Shown one piece after another: positions 1-4,837 of a DNA stretch of 5,139 nucleotides. Source of the DNA: Promethearchaeota archaeon (GTDB lineage: Archaea; Asgardarchaeota; Lokiarchaeia; Sigyniarchaeales; SOKP01); the NCBI GenBank assembly GCA_019057355.1, contig DXJM01000477.1, positions 1 to 5,139 on the forward strand, given 5' to 3'. Numbering within the stretch: position 1 is the stretch's first letter; the number at the start of each line of letters is the position of its first letter. The notes under the pieces were generated by a model, which worked only from the letters and a program-made list of their open reading frames with translations, was not told the DNA's origin and did no database searches. The position numbers and the translations under genes were made by a program.

Positions 1-51
1 CGTTATATTGTATTAAAAAAGGGATCTATTAAGTAATAAAGGGAAAACATC

Positions 52-1068
52 TTGTCCGTGGATAGAAAGAAACTAGAAGCACTGCTAAAATGGTACATTC
101 AAGAAATTGGTAAGGATCTAATAGCCGTCATTGTAGTTAATAGAGAAGGATTAGTTATTGAAGCTATTTCTGGAAAATCTTCTGAAAAAACTGTGGATGA
201 GGAGATTGTTGGGGGTGTTAGCGCTTTAGTTGAACCTGTATTAACTCGAATAACAAAAGAATTCAGTTCTGGTGCTTTTGGAACAGGAACTTTTGATACG
301 GAAGATTATCGCCTCATTTTTTGCGAAGCGGGTCCCGATGCGGTTTTTGTCACGGTTTTAGATGCGGTCGCAATGATCGATCCCGTCTTTCCTTATGCCT
401 ATTTAACAGCAGAAAAAATAGCAAGGGTTTTTGATGGCAGAACCGTCAGCCCGGTTATTCCTAAAATTGTTTCAACCAAAGATAGTCAACTCATTGAGCG
501 AAAAAAAGATACCCTTCAAAAAATTAAAATTCAATCAGGAGAATACGCATACAAATTAATTTTAGGGGGAGAAGGGGGAGTTGGGAAAACGAGCATGGTA
601 CATCGTTTTGTAGAAGATACCTTTCAAACGGATTATAAATCAACAATAGGAACATCGATCATGAAAAAGGAATGCTTATTTGAAGGTTTGAGTAGCAAGG
701 TTCGCTTCGTAATTTGGGACTTAGCAGGACAAGCACAATTCAAGAGGGTACGAATGTCATATGTCGAAAATGCCGAAGCGGGTTTATTGATTTATGATGT
801 AACTCGAAAAGAAACGCTTGATAACCTTGAGAATTGGCATAAAGAAATCATAACCGCGTCACCAACAATTTCATTAATTTTAGTAGGAAATAAAATTGAT
901 TTAACGGAAAAGCGTCAAGTTTCTACCGAAGAGGGACAAGGATTAGCATTAAAACTCGGATTAACATACATTGAAACATCTGCAAAGACGGGTGAAAATA
1001 TTAACGATGCTTTTAAAATGTTAGCTCTTCAGATCATCAAGAGATTTGTCGTGACAGAAGAAGTTTAA
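52..1068 (+). CDS. Roadblock/LC7-like domain fused to a Ras/Rab-like small GTPase
   Basis: This 338-residue protein joins two modules. Residues about 1-130 look like a roadblock/LC7 (MglB-like) domain: an N-terminal helix, the strand AVIVVNREGLVIEA, a second sheet-forming half and a closing helix. A polar linker (about 140-163) leads to a complete Ras-superfamily G domain (about 165-332). It has P-loop GGEGGVGKTS (172-181; K179, T180), switch-I T198, WDLAGQ (222-227, with the Ras Gln61-equivalent Q227), GNKID (279-283) and ETSAK (308-312). All five G motifs are intact, so it should bind and hydrolyse GTP. There is no C-terminal prenylation cysteine, signal peptide or membrane segment, so it is probably cytosolic. 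Roadblock proteins act as partners or regulators of small GTPases (MglA/MglB, Rag/Ragulator), so the fusion suggests built-in regulation or dimerisation; that is inference. The start is TTG at 52 after a weak GGG-containing site; GTG at 58 is an alternative. An in-frame stop lies at 37-39. Confidence 0.9.
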   Translation: MSVDRKKLEALLKWYIQEIGKDLIAVIVVNREGLVIEAISGKSSEKTVDEEIVGGVSALVEPVLTRITKEFSSGAFGTGTFDTEDYRLIFCEAGPDAVFVTVLDAVAMIDPVFPYAYLTAEKIARVFDGRTVSPVIPKIVSTKDSQLIERKKDTLQKIKIQSGEYAYKLILGGEGGVGKTSMVHRFVEDTFQTDYKSTIGTSIMKKECLFEGLSSKVRFVIWDLAGQAQFKRVRMSYVENAEAGLLIYDVTRKETLDNLENWHKEIITASPTISLILVGNKIDLTEKRQVSTEEGQGLALKLGLTYIETSAKTGENINDAFKMLALQIIKRFVVTEEV

Positions 1069-1107
1069 GCAGATCAAATGCACCCATAATGAGATTCCTT
1101 AAAATTG

Positions 1108-1117
1108 AAAAAAAAAA
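1108..1117 (-). terminator. T10 tract directly after tRNA-Thr
   Basis: Ten consecutive A on the plus strand read as T10 on the minus strand, starting at the tRNA-Thr discriminator position. Archaeal RNA polymerase terminates on oligo-T, so this is a plausible terminator for the minus-strand tRNA transcript. A further short T stretch follows at 1101-1104. Confidence 0.6.
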
Positions 1118-1207
1118 GCCCCTGGTGGGATTTGAACCCACGACCTATTGATTACGAATCAATCGCTATTACGGAGTATTTTTTCTATACCGCTAAGCCA
1201 CAGAGGC
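1117..1207 (-). tRNA. tRNA-Thr(CGU) with a predicted 19-nt D-loop intron
   Basis: On the minus strand, acceptor GCCTCTG (1207-1201) pairs with CAGGGGC (1124-1118) over seven bases with one G-T wobble. The anticodon arm ATTGA/TCAAT closes loop TTCGTAA, giving anticodon CGU at 1156-1154, which reads ACG. The T arm is GTGGG-TTCAAAT-CCCAC. Base 1117 supplies U73, the discriminator usual for archaeal tRNA-Thr. CCA is not encoded. The D-arm is too long unless 19 bases are removed (1187-1169). The mature D-arm then becomes GCTTAGCGGTATAGC and the tRNA has 72 bases including U73. The gene lies tail-to-tail with the GTPase gene and divergent from thiL. Confidence 0.93.
1169..1187 (-). other. Predicted archaeal tRNA intron in the tRNA-Thr D-loop (between 21 and 22)
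   Basis: Removing these 19 bases restores an ordinary D-arm. A BHB-like fold fits: exon GCGG (1193-1190) pairs with intron CCGT (1174-1171, one G-T wobble), with 3-nt bulges TAT (1189-1187) and AAT (1170-1168). Cuts after the second base of each bulge give exactly GCGGTA joined to TAGCG. The outer D-stem pairing GCT/AGC continues the fold with two unpaired bases. The intron's internal hairpin is minimal (AG/CT). A short direct repeat means sequence alone cannot fix the boundary: it could slide from -1 to +3. The splice sites are a manual prediction. Confidence 0.72.
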
Positions 1208-1267
1208 ATGATTTTATTAATGATAACTTAATATTTATTAATTTTAAACATATTATAAATTTATCTA
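1208..1267. promoter_or_regulatory. AT-rich divergent promoter region between tRNA-Thr and thiL
   Basis: This 60-bp spacer has only five G or C bases and must hold promoters for two divergent genes. For tRNA-Thr, the minus-strand stretch ATAAATATTAA (1238-1228) is centred about 25 bases ahead of the mature 5' end. For thiL, TATTAATTTTAAA (1236-1248) is centred about 26 bases ahead of the ATG, which fits leaderless initiation. The two candidate boxes overlap, so TBP binding for one gene could exclude the other. The exact boxes are uncertain in such AT-rich DNA. Confidence 0.45.
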
Positions 1268-2290
1268 ATGAAGCAACATAACACCCTTAGTGATCTTGGA
1301 GAGAGAGCTTTAATTAAAATAATTGAAAATATCATCTATGAGAGTACCGGAAAAGAATTAATTCAAGATGACTCATTTTTTTATGCCCTTCCCCCCAATA
1401 TAAATGAAAACGTGATGGCTGTTTTTAACTCGGACATGCTAGTTTCTACGACGGACATTCCTAACCAAATGACATGTTATCAAATGGGTTGGAAAGCTGT
1501 TATAATGAATATTAGTGATTTGATAGTAAAAAATGTTAAACCAAGAGCGATTATCATTTCATTGGGGCTTCCAAGAGATCTAAGAATTGATCATTTCGAG
1601 AAGATCATAAAAGGAATAGTGGATTGCTCAATAAAATATGATGTGGACTACATTGGTGGAGATCTTAATGAAACTAAAGAAATCATCATTAATCCCACGG
1701 TATATGGTTATCAGGAAAAATCAAGGATAATTTTTCGCAAAGGTGCAAGAGAGGGAGAAATGCTGGTTGCAAACGGTCAATTTGGATTGACTGGCGTTGG
1801 GTTCGATATTTTGTTGAATAAAAAGGGAAATTTAATGCAATTTCCTTCATATCAAAAATCAATAATGAGCGTATTAGAACCAGGAGATTTTAAAGGAGAA
1901 GCTTTCATTTTAGGAGGGGGTGATCTTGTTTCAGCAAGTATAGATTCTTCTGATGGGCTATTAAAGTCATTAACAGAATTGATCTCGTCCAACTCGAATA
2001 TAGGATTTGAAATTTTCTTTAATGAGGAACTAATAGACAAGGAAGCAATGCAGTATAGCAAGGAATTTCATGTTTCACTGAAAAATCTCGTGTTAAATGC
2101 AGGAGAAGAATTCATTCATTTGTTTACAATATCTCAAGAGGATTTTCATAAAGCTTCAGAGAAGATGAGAGAAAAAGACATGAAATTATATCAAATAGGT
2201 AGAGTTATTTCTGAAGAAAAAATATATCTCCTTGAAAACAACCAGAAAGTCGAAATAAAAACGAATGGATTTCAGCATTTTAATCAATGA
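1268..2290 (+). CDS. thiL: Thiamine-monophosphate kinase (ThiL), AIR synthase-related family
   Basis: This 340-residue protein matches the length and motif order of ThiL, which phosphorylates thiamine monophosphate with ATP to give thiamine diphosphate in the cytosol. Visible motifs are LGERALI (10-16), the acidic pair DD (34-35), TTDIP (61-65), the GWKAVIMNISDLI signature (74-86), LGLP (99-102), GGDLNET (130-136), RKGAREGE (157-164), DSSDG (226-230) and AGEEF (279-283). The last replaces the GGEDY/F of many bacterial ThiL proteins, a conservative D-to-E change. The family also includes PurM, SelD and HypE, but the LGERxLI start and the NxSDL and DxSDG motifs fit ThiL best. The ATG at 1268 has no Shine-Dalgarno sequence, which fits a leaderless transcript. 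No other thiamine gene is present in the window. Confidence 0.85.
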   Translation: MKQHNTLSDLGERALIKIIENIIYESTGKELIQDDSFFYALPPNINENVMAVFNSDMLVSTTDIPNQMTCYQMGWKAVIMNISDLIVKNVKPRAIIISLGLPRDLRIDHFEKIIKGIVDCSIKYDVDYIGGDLNETKEIIINPTVYGYQEKSRIIFRKGAREGEMLVANGQFGLTGVGFDILLNKKGNLMQFPSYQKSIMSVLEPGDFKGEAFILGGGDLVSASIDSSDGLLKSLTELISSNSNIGFEIFFNEELIDKEAMQYSKEFHVSLKNLVLNAGEEFIHLFTISQEDFHKASEKMREKDMKLYQIGRVISEEKIYLLENNQKVEIKTNGFQHFNQ

Positions 2291-2382
2291 TGAAAAAAAC
2301 AGATAAGAGTTGCCAAAGTGAAAATCATAATGGGAACTTAAAGGGATTCTATCGAAAAAGTTATAAATTATTAGTAACTTAA
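2290..2382 (+). CDS. Possible 30-residue basic peptide overlapping the thiL stop
   Basis: An ATG at 2290 (or 2287, inside the ATGA that contains the thiL stop TGA at 2288-2290) opens 30 codons ending in TAA at 2380-2382. The peptide is Lys-rich with one Cys and resembles no family I recognise. The ATGA overlap is typical of translational coupling, but 30 open codons can easily arise by chance. It ends within the TATA-like sequence ahead of tRNA-Lys. Confidence 0.12.
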   Translation: MKKTDKSCQSENHNGNLKGFYRKSYKLLVT

Positions 2383-2420
2383 ATATATAAGCTCTATTAA
2401 TATGTGCTTACTAAAGTATA
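2379..2420 (+). promoter_or_regulatory. Candidate promoter elements for tRNA-Lys
   Basis: Two TATA-like boxes precede the tRNA. CTTAAATATATAAG (2378-2391) is the better match to the archaeal consensus, but lies about 55 bases upstream and implies a leader of roughly 30 nt. TAAAGTATA (2412-2420) is centred about 26 bases ahead of the mature 5' end and implies almost no leader. Either could be used. Confidence 0.4.
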
Positions 2421-2441
2421 GATTATAAATCTTAAAATTTT

Positions 2442-2544
2442 GGGCTATTAGCGCAGAATAAGCACAATTCGAGCTTTTTGCGTAAGCAGGTAGCGCGGCA
2501 GGCTTTTAACCTGAAGGTCGTGGGTTCGATTCCCACATAGCCCG
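2442..2544 (+). tRNA. tRNA-Lys(UUU) with a predicted 29-nt D-loop intron
   Basis: Acceptor GGGCTAT (2442-2448) pairs perfectly with ATAGCCC (2537-2543), and G73 is at 2544. The D-stem is GCGC (2451-2454) with GCGC (2493-2496). The anticodon arm is GCAGG-CTTTTAA-CCTGA, giving anticodon UUU at 2505-2507 and one G-A mismatch at pair 27-43. The T arm is GTGGG-TTCGATT-CCCAC. CCA is not encoded. The D-loop is 38 nt as written, far too long; removing 2457-2485 leaves AGGCAGGTA, an ordinary loop, and a 74-base tRNA including the discriminator. It stands alone, about 150 bp after thiL. Confidence 0.93.
2457..2485 (+). other. Predicted archaeal tRNA intron in the tRNA-Lys D-loop (after position 15)
   Basis: D-stem strand GCGC (2451-2454) can pair with intron GCGT (2480-2483, one G-T wobble) as the four-base central helix of a BHB-like motif. 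Bulge AG(A) follows on one strand and AAG (2484-2486) on the other. Inside the intron, AATAAGC (2457-2463) pairs with GCTTTTT (2473-2479) with one T-T mismatch and a 9-base loop. Cutting after G2456 and after A2485 gives a normal D-loop. The outer helix of a strict BHB is missing, so the motif is relaxed and the exact ends are inferred from the mature tRNA shape. Confidence 0.7.
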
Positions 2545-2596
2545 TAAAACACTGCTATGTACCATTTTCTTGCTACGTTTTAAGGATACGCGAATG

Positions 2597-2832
2597 TTAT
2601 ACACGCAAGCAAGATTTTGAGCAATTATTAGCAAGAAAAGCATCCAAAAAAGGAGGGGGCATCTTATTTTTTTTATTATCATAATCGGAAGTCGTAAAAG
2701 AGAGCAAGTTTTTCTAAATATGTATTTAGGACATTTTCGATAACCGTGATGTGAGCAATAATAGTTAACATCCACGGGTGAACAATTTTCTATAGGGAAA
2801 GAAAAAGGAAAAAGATGCAATGCCTCTTCCAT
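2597..2832 (-). CDS. Possible small Cys-rich protein gene interrupted by a -1 frame change
   Basis: From ATG at 2832 the minus strand encodes a hydrophilic N-terminal part with C17, C26, H28, H29 and C34-P35 (motif HGYRKCPKYIF, 29-39), suggestive of a metal or Fe-S site. The uninterrupted frame continues to 2506 but becomes strongly hydrophobic and ends antisense to tRNA-Lys, giving the tail MWESNPRPSG, a typical antisense-tRNA artefact. The -1 frame over the last third instead reads NKMPPPFLDAFLANNCSKSC and stops at 2597, clear of the tRNA. A shift at the A8 run (minus strand, 2674-2667) would give 78 residues. The shift could equally lie upstream, near 2710. A TATA-like GATAAAATATA (2861-2851) sits about 24 bases before the ATG, fitting leaderless expression. 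I do not recognise the family; it could be a pseudogene, an assembly indel, true frameshifting or chance. Confidence 0.3.
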
Positions 2833-2850
2833 AGGTGAAATGAAAAGAAA

Positions 2851-2861
2851 TATATTTTATC
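2851..2861 (-). promoter_or_regulatory. TATA-like box ahead of the minus-strand Cys-rich ORF
   Basis: The minus strand reads GATAAAATATA, centred about 24 bases upstream of the ATG at 2832. That is close to the distance expected for a leaderless archaeal transcript. In DNA this AT-rich, such a match has limited weight alone. Confidence 0.3.
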
Positions 2862-2969
2862 TAGAGTAAGTCGCTTTTCGTTGAAAAAAAAAACCTTGAT
2901 TGAATTCATAGTTATAAGATGTTTCTAAGAGATAATTAATTATTTGTAACAATTGCTCAACTATAGACA

Positions 2970-2983
2970 TTTTTTTTTTTTTT
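2970..2983 (+). terminator. T14 tract, possible intrinsic terminator upstream of cbf5
   Basis: Fourteen consecutive T lie on the plus strand, 44 bp before the cbf5 TATA box. Such tracts terminate archaeal RNA polymerase. It could insulate cbf5 from read-through from tRNA-Lys, or end an unrecognised transcript in 2863-2970. It has no strong hairpin in front of it. Confidence 0.35.
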
Positions 2984-3027
2984 GATATTTGAGTTTGAAA
3001 ATAAATAAATTAATGTTCTTTCATATA

Positions 3028-3038
3028 TTTTATATAAT
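3028..3038 (+). promoter_or_regulatory. TATA box of cbf5
   Basis: TTTATATAATA is centred about 27 bases before the cbf5 ATG. This matches the archaeal TATA-to-start distance, so transcription should begin at or within a base or two of the ATG. No Shine-Dalgarno sequence is present, which fits a leaderless mRNA. Confidence 0.6.
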
Positions 3039-3059
3039 AAGAGAATACTTTGAGAAGAA

Positions 3060-4064
3060 ATGATTACACCCACGTTTAAACTTCCTTCAGATGAACCGGA
3101 ACAATTATTAATTAAATCTCAAGATAATTCAAGTCCCGATTATGGTTGTGAACCAGCAAAACGTGATATCAAGACCCTTCTTGAACATGGCGTGATTAAC
3201 CTAAATAAGGTAAGTGGTCCTTCAAGTCATGAGGTTGTTTCATGGGTAAGGAAAATTTTAGGGGTTTCAAATGCGGGACATAGTGGTACATTAGATCCTA
3301 ATGTTACGGGAGTGCTTCCTTGTGCCTTAGGAAAGGCAACGCGTGCCCTTTCCGCCTTATTAAATGCTGGAAAAGAATATGTAGGGATAATGCACTTGCA
3401 TACAAGTGAATTGCCACAGAGAATTGAAAAGATTTTCAAGTTATTTACAGGGAAAATATATCAAAGACCCCCAATAAAATCTTCTGTGGTGAGAAAATTG
3501 CGGATTAGGGAGATTTATTACACCCAAGTATTAGAAATCAACAATCCTCATGTTTTATTTCGAATTGGTTGCGAAGCAGGGACATATGTTCGGAAATTTT
3601 GTTTTGATATTGGAGAAGCTTTATGTTCAGGGGCTCACATGTTAGAGTTAAGAAGAACGAGGGTTGGACCGTTTAAAGAAGGAGATAACCTGATCACCCT
3701 CCAAGACCTAAAAGATGCTTGCACGATTTTCCAAACTGATGGAGATGAGAAATATTTAATGAAAATAATATCTCCGATGGAAAAAATGGTTGATCACCTC
3801 CCAAAAATCTATGTTAGAGACTCTGCAGTTGATGCGTTATGTCATGGTGCAAATCTAGCAGCAGCAGGATGTTGTTTTATCGATGCAAGAATAAATCCCG
3901 GGATGCAAATTGCTTACATGACGTTAAAAAAGGAATTAATTGGATTCGGCATTGCTAGTAAAAATGCGATAGCAATATTAAAAGCAAAATCGGGGATTAT
4001 AGCTAAAACAGACAAGATATTCATGAATAGGGGTATTTATCCCCGTTGGAATAGTAAAAAATAA
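3060..4064 (+). CDS. cbf5: Cbf5/dyskerin-type tRNA and rRNA pseudouridine synthase
   Basis: This 334-residue protein is the catalytic subunit of archaeal H/ACA RNPs, which with Nop10, Gar1 and L7Ae convert uridine to pseudouridine at guide-selected rRNA sites. It can also make tRNA pseudouridine 55. It has the Cbf5 N-terminal lead-in (YGCEPAKRDI, 28-37; GVINLNKVSGPSSHEVV, 44-60), catalytic motif GHSGTLDP (73-80, catalytic D79), KEYVG (105-109, Tyr107), RPP (136-138) and CEAGTYVRKF (171-180, R178). These are followed by GAHMLELRRTRVGPF (191-205) and a PUA domain (about 247-327) starting LPKIYVRDSAVDALCHGA. The end, RGIYPRW, is typical. Length and start match archaeal Cbf5, and no key residue is missing. 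The N-terminal extension and PUA domain distinguish it from bacterial TruB. The downstream methyltransferase starts 3 bp after the stop, so the two form an operon. Confidence 0.96.
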   Translation: MITPTFKLPSDEPEQLLIKSQDNSSPDYGCEPAKRDIKTLLEHGVINLNKVSGPSSHEVVSWVRKILGVSNAGHSGTLDPNVTGVLPCALGKATRALSALLNAGKEYVGIMHLHTSELPQRIEKIFKLFTGKIYQRPPIKSSVVRKLRIREIYYTQVLEINNPHVLFRIGCEAGTYVRKFCFDIGEALCSGAHMLELRRTRVGPFKEGDNLITLQDLKDACTIFQTDGDEKYLMKIISPMEKMVDHLPKIYVRDSAVDALCHGANLAAAGCCFIDARINPGMQIAYMTLKKELIGFGIASKNAIAILKAKSGIIAKTDKIFMNRGIYPRWNSKK

Positions 4065-4067
4065 CGG

Positions 4068-4721
4068 ATGTTGATAGAAGGAATCATGGTACCAAAAGAT
4101 CAACATTATTTTACACCATATCCTGATGTTCGATTAAAAATACATACCGTTTCAGAAAGCCTTCGTAGACATTTATATATCTTTAAGACGGTCACAGGTG
4201 TTTTTTCCTTTAATAAAATTGATTTAGGTACAAAAATATTAATAGAACACATGTATATACCTTTAAAAGCCTGTGATCTATTGGATTTGGGATGTGGATA
4301 TGGTCCAATAGGAATTGTAGTGGCACATGAGTCTCCAAAAAGCCAAGTTCATCTTATTGACATCAATAAAAATGCATGTTGGTGTGCGAAAGAGAATATT
4401 AGAATTAATATTTCTAATTATAAAGGACGTGTAAAAGTCGTTTCTGGGAATTTTTTTGAACCATTTTCATTAAAAAATATTGAATTTGATGGAATATTCA
4501 TGAATCCTCCAATAAGACTTGGAAGAAAAGCATTCTTTAAAGTTTGTGATGATATCTATAAAAACTTGAAACCAGGAGGGTCCTTTCAATTTGTTCTTAG
4601 AAAAAAGATGGGAGCAGAACATGTTTATCATACTCTTAAAGAGAGATTTCCCGGAGAACACATTGAGATCACATGCAAGAGGAGTGGTTATTGGGTGTTT
4701 AGATGTTTTCACGAGAGATGA
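4068..4721 (+). CDS. RsmC-like class I SAM-dependent methyltransferase (probable rRNA guanine-N2)
   Basis: This 217-residue Rossmann-fold methyltransferase resembles the single-domain archaeal/bacterial relatives of RsmC (MTS family; the MJ0882 type). The lead-in HYFTPYPDV (13-21) and TGVFSFNKIDLGTK (43-56) are characteristic of this group. SAM-binding motif I is LDLGCGYGP (72-80) and the acidic motif II is LIDIN (96-100). The catalytic-type motif NPPIRLG (146-152) is the NPP(Y/F/I) form used by enzymes that methylate exocyclic amino groups of nucleic acids. N2-methylation of a 16S rRNA guanine is the best guess, but the exact target is inferred. The gene lies 3 bp after cbf5 and is probably co-transcribed with it. 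The ATG at 4068 is used here; ATG at 4086 follows AGAAGGA at a 3-base spacing and is an equally credible start, keeping all motifs. Confidence 0.85.
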   Translation: MLIEGIMVPKDQHYFTPYPDVRLKIHTVSESLRRHLYIFKTVTGVFSFNKIDLGTKILIEHMYIPLKACDLLDLGCGYGPIGIVVAHESPKSQVHLIDINKNACWCAKENIRINISNYKGRVKVVSGNFFEPFSLKNIEFDGIFMNPPIRLGRKAFFKVCDDIYKNLKPGGSFQFVLRKKMGAEHVYHTLKERFPGEHIEITCKRSGYWVFRCFHER

Positions 4722-4790
4722 GCAAAGAACAAATATAAAAAATATGAGTCATTTGGTTCTCTAATAATACAAGATTTCAATTAGTAAAAC

Positions 4791-4795
4791 TTTTT
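4791..4795 (+). terminator. Weak T5 tract after the cbf5-methyltransferase pair
   Basis: TTTTT lies 70 bp after the methyltransferase stop and just before the rpoH promoter region. It is the only T run of this length in the 116-bp gap and could end the upstream operon, though five T is short. Confidence 0.2.
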
Positions 4796-4810
4796 ACCTA
4801 GAGAGTATTT

Positions 4811-4821
4811 TATTTTATATA
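4811..4821 (+). promoter_or_regulatory. TATA box of rpoH
   Basis: TATTTTATATA is a good archaeal TATA match. Its core (TTTATATA, 4814-4821) is centred about 4817, predicting a transcription start near 4843-4844. That lies after the first ATG (4838) and before the second (4859), which bears on the choice of rpoH start. Confidence 0.5.
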
Positions 4822-4837
4822 ACCCGGAACACAGAGG

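Larger units (their letters stand above)
2545..3059. other. 515-bp region without a confident gene
   Basis: The interval runs from tRNA-Lys to cbf5. It contains a possible frame-interrupted small Cys-rich ORF on the minus strand (2597-2832), a T8 tract (2667-2674), an A10 tract (2884-2893), the palindrome ATAATTAATTAT (2931-2942), a T14 tract (2970-2983) and the cbf5 TATA box. I looked for 5S rRNA, SRP RNA, RNase P RNA, C/D-box pairs and CRISPR repeats and could not recognise any. No obvious coding frame exists in 2863-3027. Confidence 0.5.

Noticed and set aside
1117..1207. Split tRNA or tRNA pseudogene as the explanation for the interrupted D-arm
   Set aside because: Both halves lie in order on one strand, all stems pair and the discriminator is correct; a small intron explains the insert more simply.
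1852..2061. 69-codon minus-strand ORF inside thiL
   Set aside because: It lies wholly antisense to a gene with strong family motifs, and its translation is low-complexity (Ser/Ile/Leu) with no recognisable motif.
1268..2290. HypE, SelD or PurM identity for the AIR synthase-related protein
   Set aside because: It lacks the C-terminal Cys of HypE and the Cys/Sec loop of SelD; the LGERxLI start and the NxSDL and DSSDG motifs fit ThiL.
2506..2596. C-terminal extension of the minus-strand Cys-rich ORF into tRNA-Lys
   Set aside because: The ending MWESNPRPSG comes from the antisense of the tRNA T arm and anticodon arm and is a well-known spurious-ORF signature; a stop at 2597 in the -1 frame is more credible.
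2652..2659. GGAGGGGG on the plus strand resembling a strong Shine-Dalgarno sequence
   Set aside because: No ATG, GTG or TTG starting an open frame follows at a workable distance; on the minus strand it is simply CCCCCTCC within the small ORF.
2740..2800. GTGATGT resembling a C box of a C/D guide RNA
   Set aside because: No CTGA D box or second C'/D' pair lies at a suitable distance on the same strand.
3227..3439. 70-codon minus-strand ORF inside cbf5
   Set aside because: It is antisense to the conserved catalytic region of cbf5, whose base composition keeps the opposite frame open; it has no domain or promoter of its own.
4470..4712. 80-codon minus-strand ORF inside the methyltransferase gene
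   Set aside because: It is antisense to the NPPI motif and C-terminal half of a clear methyltransferase, with no recognisable motif.
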